DNA from: Burkholderia sp. BCC0322
Lineage (GTDB): Bacteria; Pseudomonadota; Gammaproteobacteria; Burkholderiales; Burkholderiaceae
Direction: 5' to 3'
Assembly: GCF_902833045.1 (NCBI RefSeq)
Contig: NZ_CADFDU010000009.1
Span: 62,001 to 126,000 of the forward strand
Length of the DNA: 64,000 nt
Shown: positions 26,174 through 35,545 of the stretch, piece after piece
How the letters are laid out: each line of letters starts with the position of its first letter
How positions within the stretch are numbered: the stretch's first letter is position 1
Position numbers and translations under genes: made by a program
Notes under the pieces: generated by a model
What the model saw: only the letters and a program-made list of their open reading frames with translations
What the model was told of the DNA's origin: nothing
Database searches by the model: none

Positions 26174-26268
26174 ACCGGATGCGGCGAAATGCGGCGTGAT
26201 CCCGTCGAGAGAGCCAGCAACGGGCGGCACGCCGCCGCGTTTCGTGCGTGGAGCGCGCGTTGCGCGCG

Positions 26269-27000
26269 TCAAGCGGTGTGCATCGCGCCGGTGGCGAGCA
26301 CTGGCCCGGTGGGTTGGCCGCTCGGCGAGCCGCCGCGAGGCTCGAGCGATACGGCGAGCACCGCGCGCGCATCGAGTCGCGCGACGATCGCTTGCGGCAG
26401 CGTCATCGACGCCGGTGCGTTCGACGCGAATACGCCGAGCGAGATCGGCTTCGCGTTCGGCGGAATCAGCCAGAGCTCCGTCGAGCGATCCGCGGCGATC
26501 GGTGGCGTGTTCGCGGGCACCACGACCATCCGGGCACGCCGCAAGTCGACCGTCGCGGTCCACCGTGCGACGCCATCCGCTTGTGCGAGCGTGGCCGCCA
26601 TGTAGCGGCTGTCCTCGGCAGCGGGGCGCGGCGGCGCTTCGTCCACCCGGATCACGTTGACCGTGAGCAGCCCCAGCGCCGCCGCGCTCGCGCCGATGCC
26701 GACCCAGCGCCACAGTCGCAGGCTGTTCCACCATCCGGCGGATGGCGCAGCGCTGCTTGCGCGCGGCGGGATGAAGCCCAACTGGTGCTGGATCCTCGTC
26801 CAGGTTCGCGCGGGCGGGTCGACGGGCGTGATGTCGTCCGCGAGCGCGGCGAGGCGGCGCTGCCAGCGCTCGAGCGTGGCTTGCAACGCCGGGTCGCGAG
26901 CGGCGGACTGCTCCAGCTCGCGGCGCGCGTCAGCGTCGAGCACGCCGAGCGCGTATTCTGCGCAGCGCAATTCGGGATTGTGATCGGCCGGCGTATTCAT
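26269..27000 (-). CDS. Anti-sigma factor, RskA-like membrane protein
   Basis: A 243-residue single-pass membrane protein. The N-terminal cytoplasmic part reads LRCAEYALGVLDADARRELE, the usual RskA-type sigma-binding start, without a zinc H-x3-C-x2-C motif. A membrane helix lies near residues 100-120 (WVGIGASAAALGLLTVNVI). The periplasmic domain has TVDLRRARMVVVPANTPP and STELWLIPPNAKPISLG, the RskA C-terminal pattern. The ATG at 27000 overlaps the sigma stop by 4 nt. It should hold the sigma factor inactive until an envelope or oxidative signal triggers release. It differs from the zinc-cupin ChrR protein of Rhodobacter, so the sensing step may differ. Confidence 0.87.
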   Translation of the reverse strand: MNTPADHNPELRCAEYALGVLDADARRELEQSAARDPALQATLERWQRRLAALADDITPVDPPARTWTRIQHQLGFIPPRASSAAPSAGWWNSLRLWRWVGIGASAAALGLLTVNVIRVDEAPPRPAAEDSRYMAATLAQADGVARWTATVDLRRARMVVVPANTPPIAADRSTELWLIPPNAKPISLGVFASNAPASMTLPQAIVARLDARAVLAVSLEPRGGSPSGQPTGPVLATGAMHTA

Positions 27001-27608
27001 TGCTCCAGGCACACCTTCAGCTGCATCAGGCTGCGCCGGATCCAGCTCTTCATGGTTCCGAGCGGCACACGCAGTCGCGCTGCCAGCTCACTGTAGGTCG
27101 CGCCGCTGAAGAAGGCCTCGCGCACCGCGCGGCCCTGCTGCGGATCGAGTTGCGCGAGGCAGTGCTCGAGGCGCAGGCGCTCCTGCGAGGCCTCCGCCAG
27201 CGCGGCGGGCGTCGGATCTTCGGCGGGAAGCGCCAGCGCCTGTTCGTCGTCGAGTTGCGCGTCGCGATGCTGCCGCAAGCGGTCGATCGTCTTGTTGCGC
27301 GCCAGCGTGATCAGCCACGTCATCGCGCCGCCGCGTGCCGGGTCGAACGCGTCGATGCGTCGCCATGCGGTCGTGTAGACCTCCTGGAGGAGATCCTCGG
27401 CTTCCCCGTGATCGTGAAGCATGCGCACGATTGTCCCGAACACCCGCGACGCGGTCAGCCGGTACAACTCCGCGAAAGCAGCCTGATCGCCGGCTGCCGC
27501 CTGAAGCATCACCCGATTCAGATGTTCGCGGCGCGCGACATCCGCTTCGGCATCGCGCGAAGGGGCCGACTGATCGAAGCCGCTGGCACCGCTTGGCGTG
27601 TCGCTCAT
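26997..27608 (-). CDS. ECF RNA polymerase sigma factor, autoregulated master of the cluster
   Basis: A 203-residue sigma factor with region 2 (AFAELYRLTASRVFGTIVRM, EAEDLLQEVYTTAWRRIDAF, AMTWLITLARNKTIDRLRQH) and region 4 (REAFFSGATYSELAARLRVP, GTMKSWIRRSLMQLKVCLEQ). It is encoded directly before its anti-sigma. The ATG at 27608 starts just before a 30-residue lead; the longer open frame upstream is arginine-rich and crosses the promoter. A TGCATCCG-N15-CGTA site lies upstream of this gene, as it does before six other units in the window. The simplest reading is that this sigma recognises that sequence and drives its own gene. Confidence 0.92.
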   Translation of the reverse strand: MSDTPSGASGFDQSAPSRDAEADVARREHLNRVMLQAAAGDQAAFAELYRLTASRVFGTIVRMLHDHGEAEDLLQEVYTTAWRRIDAFDPARGGAMTWLITLARNKTIDRLRQHRDAQLDDEQALALPAEDPTPAALAEASQERLRLEHCLAQLDPQQGRAVREAFFSGATYSELAARLRVPLGTMKSWIRRSLMQLKVCLEQ

Positions 27609-27719
27609 GCGAAGTGGATGGCGCGGATCGCCATGATGTGGATGTCGAGCGAAATATAGCACTCTCGGATGCATCTGATTGAGCGATCGACGGCGCGCCC
27701 GCTGTGAAATCTTCAACCA

Positions 27720-27748
27720 GATACGAGCGACTCGTCCGCGCGGATGCA
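27720..27748 (-). promoter_or_regulatory. ECF-type promoter site, sigma/anti-sigma operon
   Basis: Minus-strand TGCATCCG (27748-27741) and CGTATC (27725-27720), spacing 16 nt, about 105 nt upstream of the sigma ATG. Positive autoregulation is the expected arrangement for ECF systems. Confidence 0.78.
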
Positions 27749-27832
27749 GGCAGCCGCAACGTGCGGCGCATGCGGCAGACCCCCGTCGGTTGAGTGCACA
27801 ATGACCGGGTTTTGTGTCTGGAGAGCTATTCG

Positions 27833-28402
27833 ATGAAGCGAAGTATCGTTGGCCGACCGCTGTGGGCGGCGGGCGTGATCGCGGCGGGCGCCGCACTGGT
27901 GCTGGCGGGATGTGCAGGCCTCGCCGGCGGGCCCAGCGGGAATGCACACGTTCCGCAACCCGCGAAATCCGTCGATCTCGATCGCTACGTCGGCAGATGG
28001 TACGAATTCGCGCGGTATGAAAACCGCTTCGAGCGCGGATGCGACGGCGTGACGGCCGAGTATGCGAAGCGGGAAGACGGTCTCATCGACGTGCGCAATA
28101 CTTGCCGCGAAGGCGGGCCGGACGGCCGCGCGCGCACCGCCGACGGGCGCGCGAAGATCGTGGCCGACAGCGGCAACGCAAAGCTGAAAGTGTCGTTCTT
28201 CGGGCCGTTCTTCTTCGGCGATTACTGGGTGCTCGATCGCGCCGACGACTACTCATGGTCGATCGTCGGTGAACCGTCGGGTCGGTTCCTGTGGATCCTG
28301 ACGCGCGACGCGAAGCCCTCCGCCGAACAGGCCGCGGCGCTTGTCGAACGGGTTCGGGCGCTCGGTTACGACACGGCGATGTTGCGGCGCACTGCGCATT
28401 AG
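27833..28402 (+). CDS. Second lipocalin family lipoprotein (Blc-like)
   Basis: A 189-residue lipoprotein: hydrophobic signal with lipobox LAGC (Cys26), then a full lipocalin domain (VDLDRYVGRWYEFARYENRF, EREDGLIDVRNTC-like KREDGLIDVRNTC, GDYWVLDRADDYSWSIVGEP, LWILTRDAKPS). GGAG lies 8 nt before the ATG at 27833; an in-frame ATG at 27794 would add 13 unneeded residues. It is divergent from the ECF sigma operon. No TGCATCCG site faces it, so it may lie outside the regulon despite its position. Confidence 0.88.
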   Translation: MKRSIVGRPLWAAGVIAAGAALVLAGCAGLAGGPSGNAHVPQPAKSVDLDRYVGRWYEFARYENRFERGCDGVTAEYAKREDGLIDVRNTCREGGPDGRARTADGRAKIVADSGNAKLKVSFFGPFFFGDYWVLDRADDYSWSIVGEPSGRFLWILTRDAKPSAEQAAALVERVRALGYDTAMLRRTAH

Positions 28403-28693
28403 GGCGACCGCACGCAACGCGCGTGCACGGCGCCATTGGGCCGGGAGTGACGCCGAGCCCCGCGTAGGCGCGCAACCGTGGCCGATGGCGACGGCGAAAG
28501 GCGGGATGACGCCGATGGAGCCGGCGTGATGGTGTCGATGCCCGTCAACGTGGTGCGGCGTCCGCATGGACGCCGCGAGACTCGCGCGTGGGGTGGGGCG
28601 ATACGAAGCGGCGCGCGCGTTGCCGCGCTCGCTCCGTTCGGCGGATCGTCGTGCACGCCCGATGCCGGGCATCGGGCGCGAACGGTCGGTAGG

Positions 28694-29353
28694 CTAGATC
28701 TGGGCGCGGTCGCGCGAATTCACGGCGACCACCGCGGGCGATTCGGCCAGCGGGACGAATCGTCGGGTGGTGCCGTCCAGCGCGTCGATGCCGCCCGTCT
28801 CGATGTCGTAGACCCAGCCGTGCAGGTTCAGGCGTCCTTGCTCCAGGGCAAGCGCGACTGACGGGTGGGTGCGCAGGTTCGCCAGCTGCGCGATCACGTT
28901 TTCGCGCACGAGCCCGTCGAGTTTCGCGCGCGGCGTGTCGTATTCATGCGCGGCGTTGATGACGCGCGCGGAATCGGCGTGACGCAGCCAGTTCGCGACG
29001 GCCGGCAGATGATCGAGGCAGGTGCAGCGCGAAATCGCGCCCATCGCGCCGCAATCGGAGTGGCCGCAGATCACGATATCCCGAACGCCGAGAACGGCGA
29101 CCGCGTATTCCACGGTGGCGGACACGCCGCCCGGTTCCGGGCCGTACGACGGCACGATATTGCCCGCATTGCGGATCACGAACAGTTCGCCCGGCTCGCG
29201 CTGCGTGAGCAGCTCAGGGACGACACGGCTGTCGGAGCACGTGACGAACAGCGCCTTGGGGTTTTGTGACGTGGCGAGTTGCTTGAAAAGCGCCTCACGT
29301 TGCGGGTAGATGTCGCGTTGAAAACGCAAAAAACCATCGATGATATCTCGCAT
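28694..29353 (-). CDS. Beta-class carbonic anhydrase
   Basis: A 219-residue zinc enzyme that interconverts CO2 and bicarbonate. Zinc ligands Cys39 (VTCSDSRV), His98 and Cys101 (CGHSDCGAM) are present, together with the Asp41-Arg43 catalytic dyad and the [10 protein letters not shown] loop. The length is typical. No close partner gene is visible; both sides are gaps of about 300 nt. Confidence 0.94.
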   Translation of the reverse strand: MRDIIDGFLRFQRDIYPQREALFKQLATSQNPKALFVTCSDSRVVPELLTQREPGELFVIRNAGNIVPSYGPEPGGVSATVEYAVAVLGVRDIVICGHSDCGAMGAISRCTCLDHLPAVANWLRHADSARVINAAHEYDTPRAKLDGLVRENVIAQLANLRTHPSVALALEQGRLNLHGWVYDIETGGIDALDGTTRRFVPLAESPAVVAVNSRDRAQI

Positions 29354-29679
29354 GCTCGCTCCAGAACTTCAGACGTATGATCAGCGCAGCAGTAGCAGGT
29401 ACGCCTGCGCGGCGAGCATCATAATGCAGATATCCGCCGTGCGCAGGAATGGCGAGCGGCATCGCCCGGGACCCGCCCCAGGATGCCGCGACGAATGTCG
29501 ATTCGTTTTTTGCATAAGTATCGCTAACCATTTCGGAGAATGGGGGGCTGCATTTCCATGCCGTTTTCCGGTGAGGGCGATCCTGGACGTATCGGATCCA
29601 GCGGAATGTCCCCAATAACTATCCCCGTCGAATCAGGTGGCTGCTGTCTGGCTGGTCAGTCAGGGATGCCGAGAACGAT
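29354..29679. other. Gap between carbonic anhydrase and the ParB-like gene
   Basis: These 326 nt hold no supported gene. The stretch 29505-29540 is AT-rich on both strands and could carry the carbonic anhydrase promoter, but I find no pair of hexamers with good spacing. Confidence 0.4.
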
Positions 29680-30021
29680 TCAGGTGCGACCCGTGGCGTC
29701 GGCCTTCCGGCCCGGCACGATCTCGCAGAAGAATTCCTGGTGACGCGCACCGAGCCGGCGGGCCGCCTCGTAGCGATGAAAGTGACTGGCGAGCCAGAAC
29801 CTGCAGCCGTCGAAGAACACTTTCATGGCCGGCCGTGCCGCGCGCATCGAATTCGAGCGGATGGACGCGATGGCGTCGTCCAGCGCATCGATGTCGAACG
29901 AAGTGTCGAGCAGCATCGCCTCATCGACCGAAAGCTGTAAAAACTTGAGGTAATCGATTCCGAGCACGCCGACCGGCAGCCGGGTCGGAGCGGGAACCGG
30001 CGAACGAAAATTGCCGGGCAT
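29680..30021 (-). CDS. ParB-like nuclease-fold small protein
   Basis: A 113-residue protein whose second half, KVFFDGCRFWLASHFHRYEAARR and then EFFCEIVPGRKADA, matches the N-terminal fold of ParB/Srx-like proteins ("fill in the value, look at the residue, adjust the rest" pattern D-G-x-R-x-W-L-x-x-x-x-H-R). Such single-domain proteins are common on plasmids and genomic islands. No helix-turn-helix is present, so it is not a partition protein by itself. The start MPGNFRS at 30021 is chosen over the longer arginine-rich extension. It lies next to another small gene and the second groEL on the same strand. Confidence 0.6.
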   Translation of the reverse strand: MPGNFRSPVPAPTRLPVGVLGIDYLKFLQLSVDEAMLLDTSFDIDALDDAIASIRSNSMRAARPAMKVFFDGCRFWLASHFHRYEAARRLGARHQEFFCEIVPGRKADATGRT

Positions 30022-30117
30022 GGTGACAGGGGATTGCGCAGCGCGGTGAGCCGTTTCGAGGTCGCGTCGACGCAGGCGCCGCCGCCGCCGGGCGACGAAC
30101 GCCACGGCGATGCAGCG

Positions 30118-30372
30118 TCAATCGTTTGCCATGAGATGACTGATGATCAGCGCCGGATCCGCGATGTCCAGGATCAGCCGACGGAAGATGCGCTTTCGCA
30201 TATGGTCTTCGTCGAGCATCCAGGGCTCGCCCTTTTTGCCGAGGTACTGGGCGAGCGCATCCTTGTTGGCGGCGCCGCCAGGAAGCTCGAGGCGGGCGGC
30301 CAGCAACCCTGCCAGGACATCGTCGATTTCGATGTCAAGCGGTTTCGAATCAATGTGAAGCACGAGTTTCAT
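30118..30372 (-). CDS. Small hypothetical protein downstream of groEL
   Basis: An 84-residue acidic protein with good coding character (KLVLHIDSKPLDIEIDDVL, then GKKGEPWMLDEDHMRKRIF). I do not recognise a family. It starts with ATG at 30372, downstream of the predicted groEL terminator, and ends about 100 nt before the ParB-like gene. The two small genes may form a unit. Confidence 0.6.
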   Translation of the reverse strand: MKLVLHIDSKPLDIEIDDVLAGLLAARLELPGGAANKDALAQYLGKKGEPWMLDEDHMRKRIFRRLILDIADPALIISHLMAND

Positions 30373-30385
30373 GTCGATTCCGGGC

Positions 30386-30423
30386 AAAAAGCGGCGCCGC
30401 GGCCCGCATCGCGCGTGCGGCGC
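30386..30423 (-). terminator. Predicted intrinsic terminator after groEL
   Basis: On the minus strand a 7-bp GC stem (30423-30417 with 30400-30394) is followed within 3 nt by five T (30390-30386). The loop is 16 nt. It lies about 60 nt after the groEL stop. Confidence 0.55.
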
Positions 30424-30481
30424 CCAACGCGTTGCGCCGGCCGCGACTGTTCAGCCGGCGCAGACACGAACCGCTACCGGG

Positions 30482-32173
<1,692 letters not shown>

Positions 32174-32181
32174 TCAGGTTT

Positions 32182-32499
32182 TCAGGCGGCCTTGCGGGCG
32201 GTGCCGGCGTCGGCCTCGAGGACACCCATGACGTCCTCCTCGCGCATGACGAGGAGTTCCTCGCCATCGACCTTGACGGTCTGGCCCGCGTATTTGCCGA
32301 AGAGCACCTGATCACCGACTTTCAACTGGAGCGCACGCAGCGTTCCATCCTGGAGCAGCCGGCCGCCGCCGACCGCGATGACTTCGCCTTGTTCGGGCTT
32401 TTCCGCGGCCGAGTCGGGAATCACGATGCCCGACGCCGTCGTCCGCTGCGTCTCGATTCGCTTGACGATAACCCGGTCGTAGAGGGGGCGAATCTGCAT
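32182..32499 (-). CDS. groES: 10-kDa co-chaperonin GroES
   Basis: A 105-residue cap protein for Gro[24 protein letters not shown], then [21 protein letters not shown], and [13 protein letters not shown] follow the family closely. Two starts are possible; AGGAG lies 7 nt before the ATG at 32499 but abuts the one at 32505, so 32499 is used. The last dozen residues extend past the usual end. It is the first gene of the groES-groEL unit. Confidence 0.95.
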   Translation of the reverse strand: MQIRPLYDRVIVKRIETQRTTASGIVIPDSAAEKPEQGEVIAVGGGRLLQDGTLRALQLKVGDQVLFGKYAGQTVKVDGEELLVMREEDVMGVLEADAGTARKAA

Positions 32500-33009
32500 T
32501 CTCATCTCCTGAGCGATTGAACGTTCACGAAAAAGGGAATCCGGCTGCCGGCCGTCGCGACTCGTGCGTCGCCGCCGGGCAGCCGCGCCACTGTCTGGCG
32601 GGAACCGAAATAGAGGCGCCAGCCGCACGCTTCAAGAGGGCGCCCAAACGCCTGTTTGTAACAATTTGTTTCAGCCGGGCATCGGGGGGCGACGGCTCTT
32701 TCCGAGGCGACGAGGCGTGCGGCGTATTGCCTGCGCAGCGGCCGTGACCGTGCCGGGAAGGCGGCATGCGCACACGCTCGGCCGGTTCCCGAAGCCTGTC
32801 GGCGAGGCCCGTGAAGCGTCGCGGGACGGGATGTTGGACAGCCTCTTGAAATTTCCGCTTCTTGCGCTATGTTACGGATCGCCAAGGCAGTCGCGCTAAG
32901 CGCTGCGTGTTTCGATTTGTTTGTCTGCGGGGTTTCCCACGGGCAGGCGAACTGGAGCGCGTGGTTCCGTTCGCCTCTCGTGAAGGGCCCCCGATTCAAG
33001 GAGCCAGTC
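32500..33009. promoter_or_regulatory. Divergent intergenic region between groES and hsp20
   Basis: This 510-nt gap contains no supported gene. A promoter for the hsp20 side is described separately. The groES promoter is probably in the AT-rich patch around 32655-32680 (CTGAAACA on the minus strand), but no convincing pair of hexamers is seen and no CIRCE inverted repeat was found. Confidence 0.5.
32843..32873 (+). promoter_or_regulatory. Predicted heat-shock-like promoter of the hsp20 genes
   Basis: CTCTTGAAA (32843-32851) resembles the sigma-32 -35 box. It is followed by CTATGTTA about 15 nt later, or read as sigma-70, TTGAAA-N16-TATGTT. The -10 is not a strong sigma-32 match (CCCCAT expected). 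The leader to the first hsp20 start is about 130 nt. Confidence 0.45.
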
Positions 33010-33450
33010 ATGAGCGATCTTCTCTTCGGCACCGATCTGCTGGGCGAATTCGACCGCCTGCAACGGCAGATGGCCAGCCTCTTCGCGGGGTATCCCGCCA
33101 GCCTGCGCGCCACGCGCAGCGAAACCTTCCCTGCGGTGAACATCGGCAGCACCGACGACAGCATCGAGATCGTCGCATTCGCGCCGGGGCTCGATCCGGC
33201 CGCGATCGACGTCTCGATCGACAAGGGGCTGCTGACGATCAGCGGCGAGCGCAAGCCGCCCGAGTCGAATGAGGACGCCGAAACGCGCGTCTATGCGCGG
33301 GAGCGTTTCATGGGCGCGTTCCGGCGGGTCATCGAGTTGCCGCAGCACGCCGATCCGGACAAGGTCGATGCGCGCTATGTGAACGGTTGCCTGACCATCA
33401 GCGTCGGGCGCTCCGAGGCTTCGAAGCCGCGCGCCATTGCCGTCCAGTGA
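33010..33450 (+). CDS. Small heat-shock protein Hsp20 (alpha-crystallin domain), copy 1
   Basis: A 146-residue holdase chaperone. The alpha-crystallin domain spans about residues 35-135, with IEIVAFAPGLDPAAIDVSID, LLTISGERKPP and the conserved GAFRRVIELPQHADPDKV, then YVNGCLTISVGR (the A-x-x-x-G-x-L motif equivalent). AAGGAG precedes the ATG at 33010; the longer frame from 32869 crosses the promoter. A second hsp20 gene follows after 35 nt. Confidence 0.93.
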   Translation: MSDLLFGTDLLGEFDRLQRQMASLFAGYPASLRATRSETFPAVNIGSTDDSIEIVAFAPGLDPAAIDVSIDKGLLTISGERKPPESNEDAETRVYARERFMGAFRRVIELPQHADPDKVDARYVNGCLTISVGRSEASKPRAIAVQ

Positions 33451-33485
33451 CGGTTGATCCAGATACCTAACGAACGGAGGACATC

Positions 33486-33899
33486 ATGAACGACAGCAAC
33501 GAACTGACGACGCGCGGGGCCGGCACCGACGTTGCCGGCCCGGCCGGCGAGGCGCCGGCGAAGCCGCTCACCCGTGTCGCGCCCGCCGTCGACGTCTTCG
33601 AGGACAACCGCGGCATCACGCTGTACGCGGACTTGCCGGGCGTGCCCCGCGAAAAGCTCGACGTGCAGGTGCGGGACGGCAACCTGACCGTCGAGGCCGA
33701 AGCCGTCATCCCGACGCCGGCCGGACTGCGGCTGCAGCACGGTGAAGTGCGTCATCCGCGCTTCTGGCGGGCGTTCACCATCAGCCCGGACTTCGACGTC
33801 TCGCGCATCGATGCGCAACTTCGCGACGGGGTGCTCAAGCTGACCATTCCGCGCCGCGAGGAGGCGAAACCGCGACGCATCCAGGTGAGCGTCGGATAG
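33486..33899 (+). CDS. Small heat-shock protein Hsp20, copy 2
   Basis: A 137-residue Hsp20. VDVFEDNRGITLYADLPGVP, KLDVQVRDGNLTVEAEA, and FWRAFTISPDFDVSRIDAQL then DGVLKLTIPRREEAKPR match the C-terminal alpha-crystallin pattern with the terminal L-x-I-P-type anchor. CGGAGGA lies directly upstream of the ATG. The pair of dissimilar Hsp20 proteins probably co-assembles. Confidence 0.93.
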   Translation: MNDSNELTTRGAGTDVAGPAGEAPAKPLTRVAPAVDVFEDNRGITLYADLPGVPREKLDVQVRDGNLTVEAEAVIPTPAGLRLQHGEVRHPRFWRAFTISPDFDVSRIDAQLRDGVLKLTIPRREEAKPRRIQVSVG

Positions 33900-34071
33900 G
33901 CCGGCGCACCGGCACCGCACGGACCGGCGCAGCACCGCGCACCGGGCTGCGCCGGCGGGCACGGCCGACCGCCGGTGGTCGGCCGTGCGATGCCGCGGGC
34001 GGGGGCAGGCCTGCACCCCGCGGTTGGCTTTCGCGCCCCGCCGCGACTCGCGATTCCCTCGTTGACAGGAA

Positions 34072-34338
34072 ATGGACATGCTCAGCCCACACGAATTTGC
34101 GACCCTGATGCTGGTCCGCGAGGCGCCGGACCAGATCGACCTGCACCGAACCGAGCTCGACGCGCTGCTCGAGCGCCAGCTGGTCATGCTGGAGCATGGC
34201 GCCGCGGGCAGGCGCCATGCTTACCTGACGCACAAGGGGCGCCGGTTTCTCGACGCGCTTCACCCGGGCAGCACGCCGGGGCCCGCGCATGCCGGCATCG
34301 TCGGGCCGCCGGTTTCCGGCATGCATCCCGACGCATGA
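34072..34338 (+). CDS. Small hypothetical protein after the hsp20 pair
   Basis: An 88-residue protein with a plausible winged-helix-like core (ATLMLVREAPDQIDLHRTEL, DALLERQLVML, YLTHKGRRFLDAL). AGGAAATG context precedes the ATG; Met3 is an alternative start. I assign no function. It follows the hsp20 genes by 170 nt on the same strand and may be cotranscribed. Confidence 0.6.
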   Translation: MDMLSPHEFATLMLVREAPDQIDLHRTELDALLERQLVMLEHGAAGRRHAYLTHKGRRFLDALHPGSTPGPAHAGIVGPPVSGMHPDA

Positions 34339-34430
34339 CGATGCCGGCCTGACGCGCGCCGAGCCGGCGTGGCAACCGGCCGAAGCCGGCGCGGACGCGG
34401 ACGGGGTGCCGGCGACGCTGCCCGCGCACA

Positions 34431-35519
34431 CTATGCATGAACGGCTACGCGATACCGGGTGGTCTGTCGATAGACGGCGCCCGGATAAAGGATCACGTCG
34501 TCGCGCAGGCCCGCCATGTTGACCTGATCCGGAAAGCCGCCCGCCTCCACGCACAGCGCCGCGTGTCGCGCGCAAAGCGTGCCGCCGCTCACGCGCACGC
34601 CATCGAGATAGTTTCCGGTATAGAGCTGCAGGCCGCGCTGGTCGGTCGACACGATCAGTTCGCGGCCGCTTTCCGGATCGTAGATGCGCGCGACGGGCCG
34701 GACCTCGTGCGCGCCGCCGCCCAGTACGAAGCAGTGGTCGAAGCCGCGCGCGCGAGCCAGTTGCGCATGCGGCCAGTCGAGGCGCGCACCGATCGGCGCG
34801 CTTTGACGGAAATCGAACGCGGTGCCCGTCACGTCGGCCGTGCCGGTCGGGATCAGCGCGTCGTCCACCTCGAGGAACGCGTCGGCGTCGATGTGCAGCA
34901 AATGGCCGCGCACATCGCTGCCCGGGCGCCCGCTCAGGTTGAAGTAGCTGTGATTCGTCAGGTTCAGCGGCGTCGGTGCATCGGTCCGCCCCACATAGTC
35001 GATCGTCAGCGTGCCGTCGTCGTCGAGCGTGTAGCGGACCTGCACGCTCACGTTGCCGGGGAATCCCGCATCGCCTTCCGGCGAATCGAGCCGCAACGTC
35101 AGCCCGCCGCAGTCGTCGATCACGTCCCAGCGCGCACGATGAAAGCCGTTCGCACCGCCGTGCAGCAGGTTGCCGTTCTCGTTGCGGTCGAGCAGGTAGT
35201 CGACACCGTCGAGCTCGAAGCGCGCACCGGCGATCCGGTTCGCCCATCGGCCGATCGTCGCGCCGAGGTAGGCGCCGGATTCGAGGTACTCGGCCGGCGT
35301 GTCGTGTGCGAGCACGATGTCGGCGAGACGCCCCGTGCGGTCGGGGGCGAGCCACGACACGACGGTCGCGCCGAGATCGCTGACGCCGACGCGCATCCCG
35401 TGCGCGTTGCGCAGCGTGTAGCGTCGCACGGGTTCGCCGTCGGGCAACGTGCCCCACGGCTCGGACTGCACGCGGGCCACGCCGGGCGTCAGGTGTGAAG
35501 AAGCGGTATCGATATGCAT
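34431..35519 (-). CDS. galM: Aldose 1-epimerase (mutarotase)
   Basis: A 362-residue enzyme that interconverts alpha and beta anomers of sugars. LGATVVSWLAPDRTGRLADI, YLGATIGRWANRIAGARFEL, NLLHGGANGFHRARWDV, NLTNHSYFNLSG (catalytic His) and the C-terminal CVEAGGFPDQVNM (catalytic Glu) are all seen. An in-frame ATG at 35552 overlaps the end of xylR by 7 nt and is an alternative start; neither has a clear ribosome-binding site. It is in the xylR unit and should feed alpha-D-xylose to xylose isomerase. Confidence 0.9.
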   Translation of the reverse strand: MHIDTASSHLTPGVARVQSEPWGTLPDGEPVRRYTLRNAHGMRVGVSDLGATVVSWLAPDRTGRLADIVLAHDTPAEYLESGAYLGATIGRWANRIAGARFELDGVDYLLDRNENGNLLHGGANGFHRARWDVIDDCGGLTLRLDSPEGDAGFPGNVSVQVRYTLDDDGTLTIDYVGRTDAPTPLNLTNHSYFNLSGRPGSDVRGHLLHIDADAFLEVDDALIPTGTADVTGTAFDFRQSAPIGARLDWPHAQLARARGFDHCFVLGGGAHEVRPVARIYDPESGRELIVSTDQRGLQLYTGNYLDGVRVSGGTLCARHAALCVEAGGFPDQVNMAGLRDDVILYPGAVYRQTTRYRVAVHA

Positions 35520-35545
35520 GGGTGGAGTCAGAGTGGCGGCGGGCG

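Noticed and set aside
34323-34330. TGCATCCC near the end of the small gene after hsp20 as an ECF-type site
   Set aside because: One mismatch in the conserved block and no CGTA 16 nt downstream.
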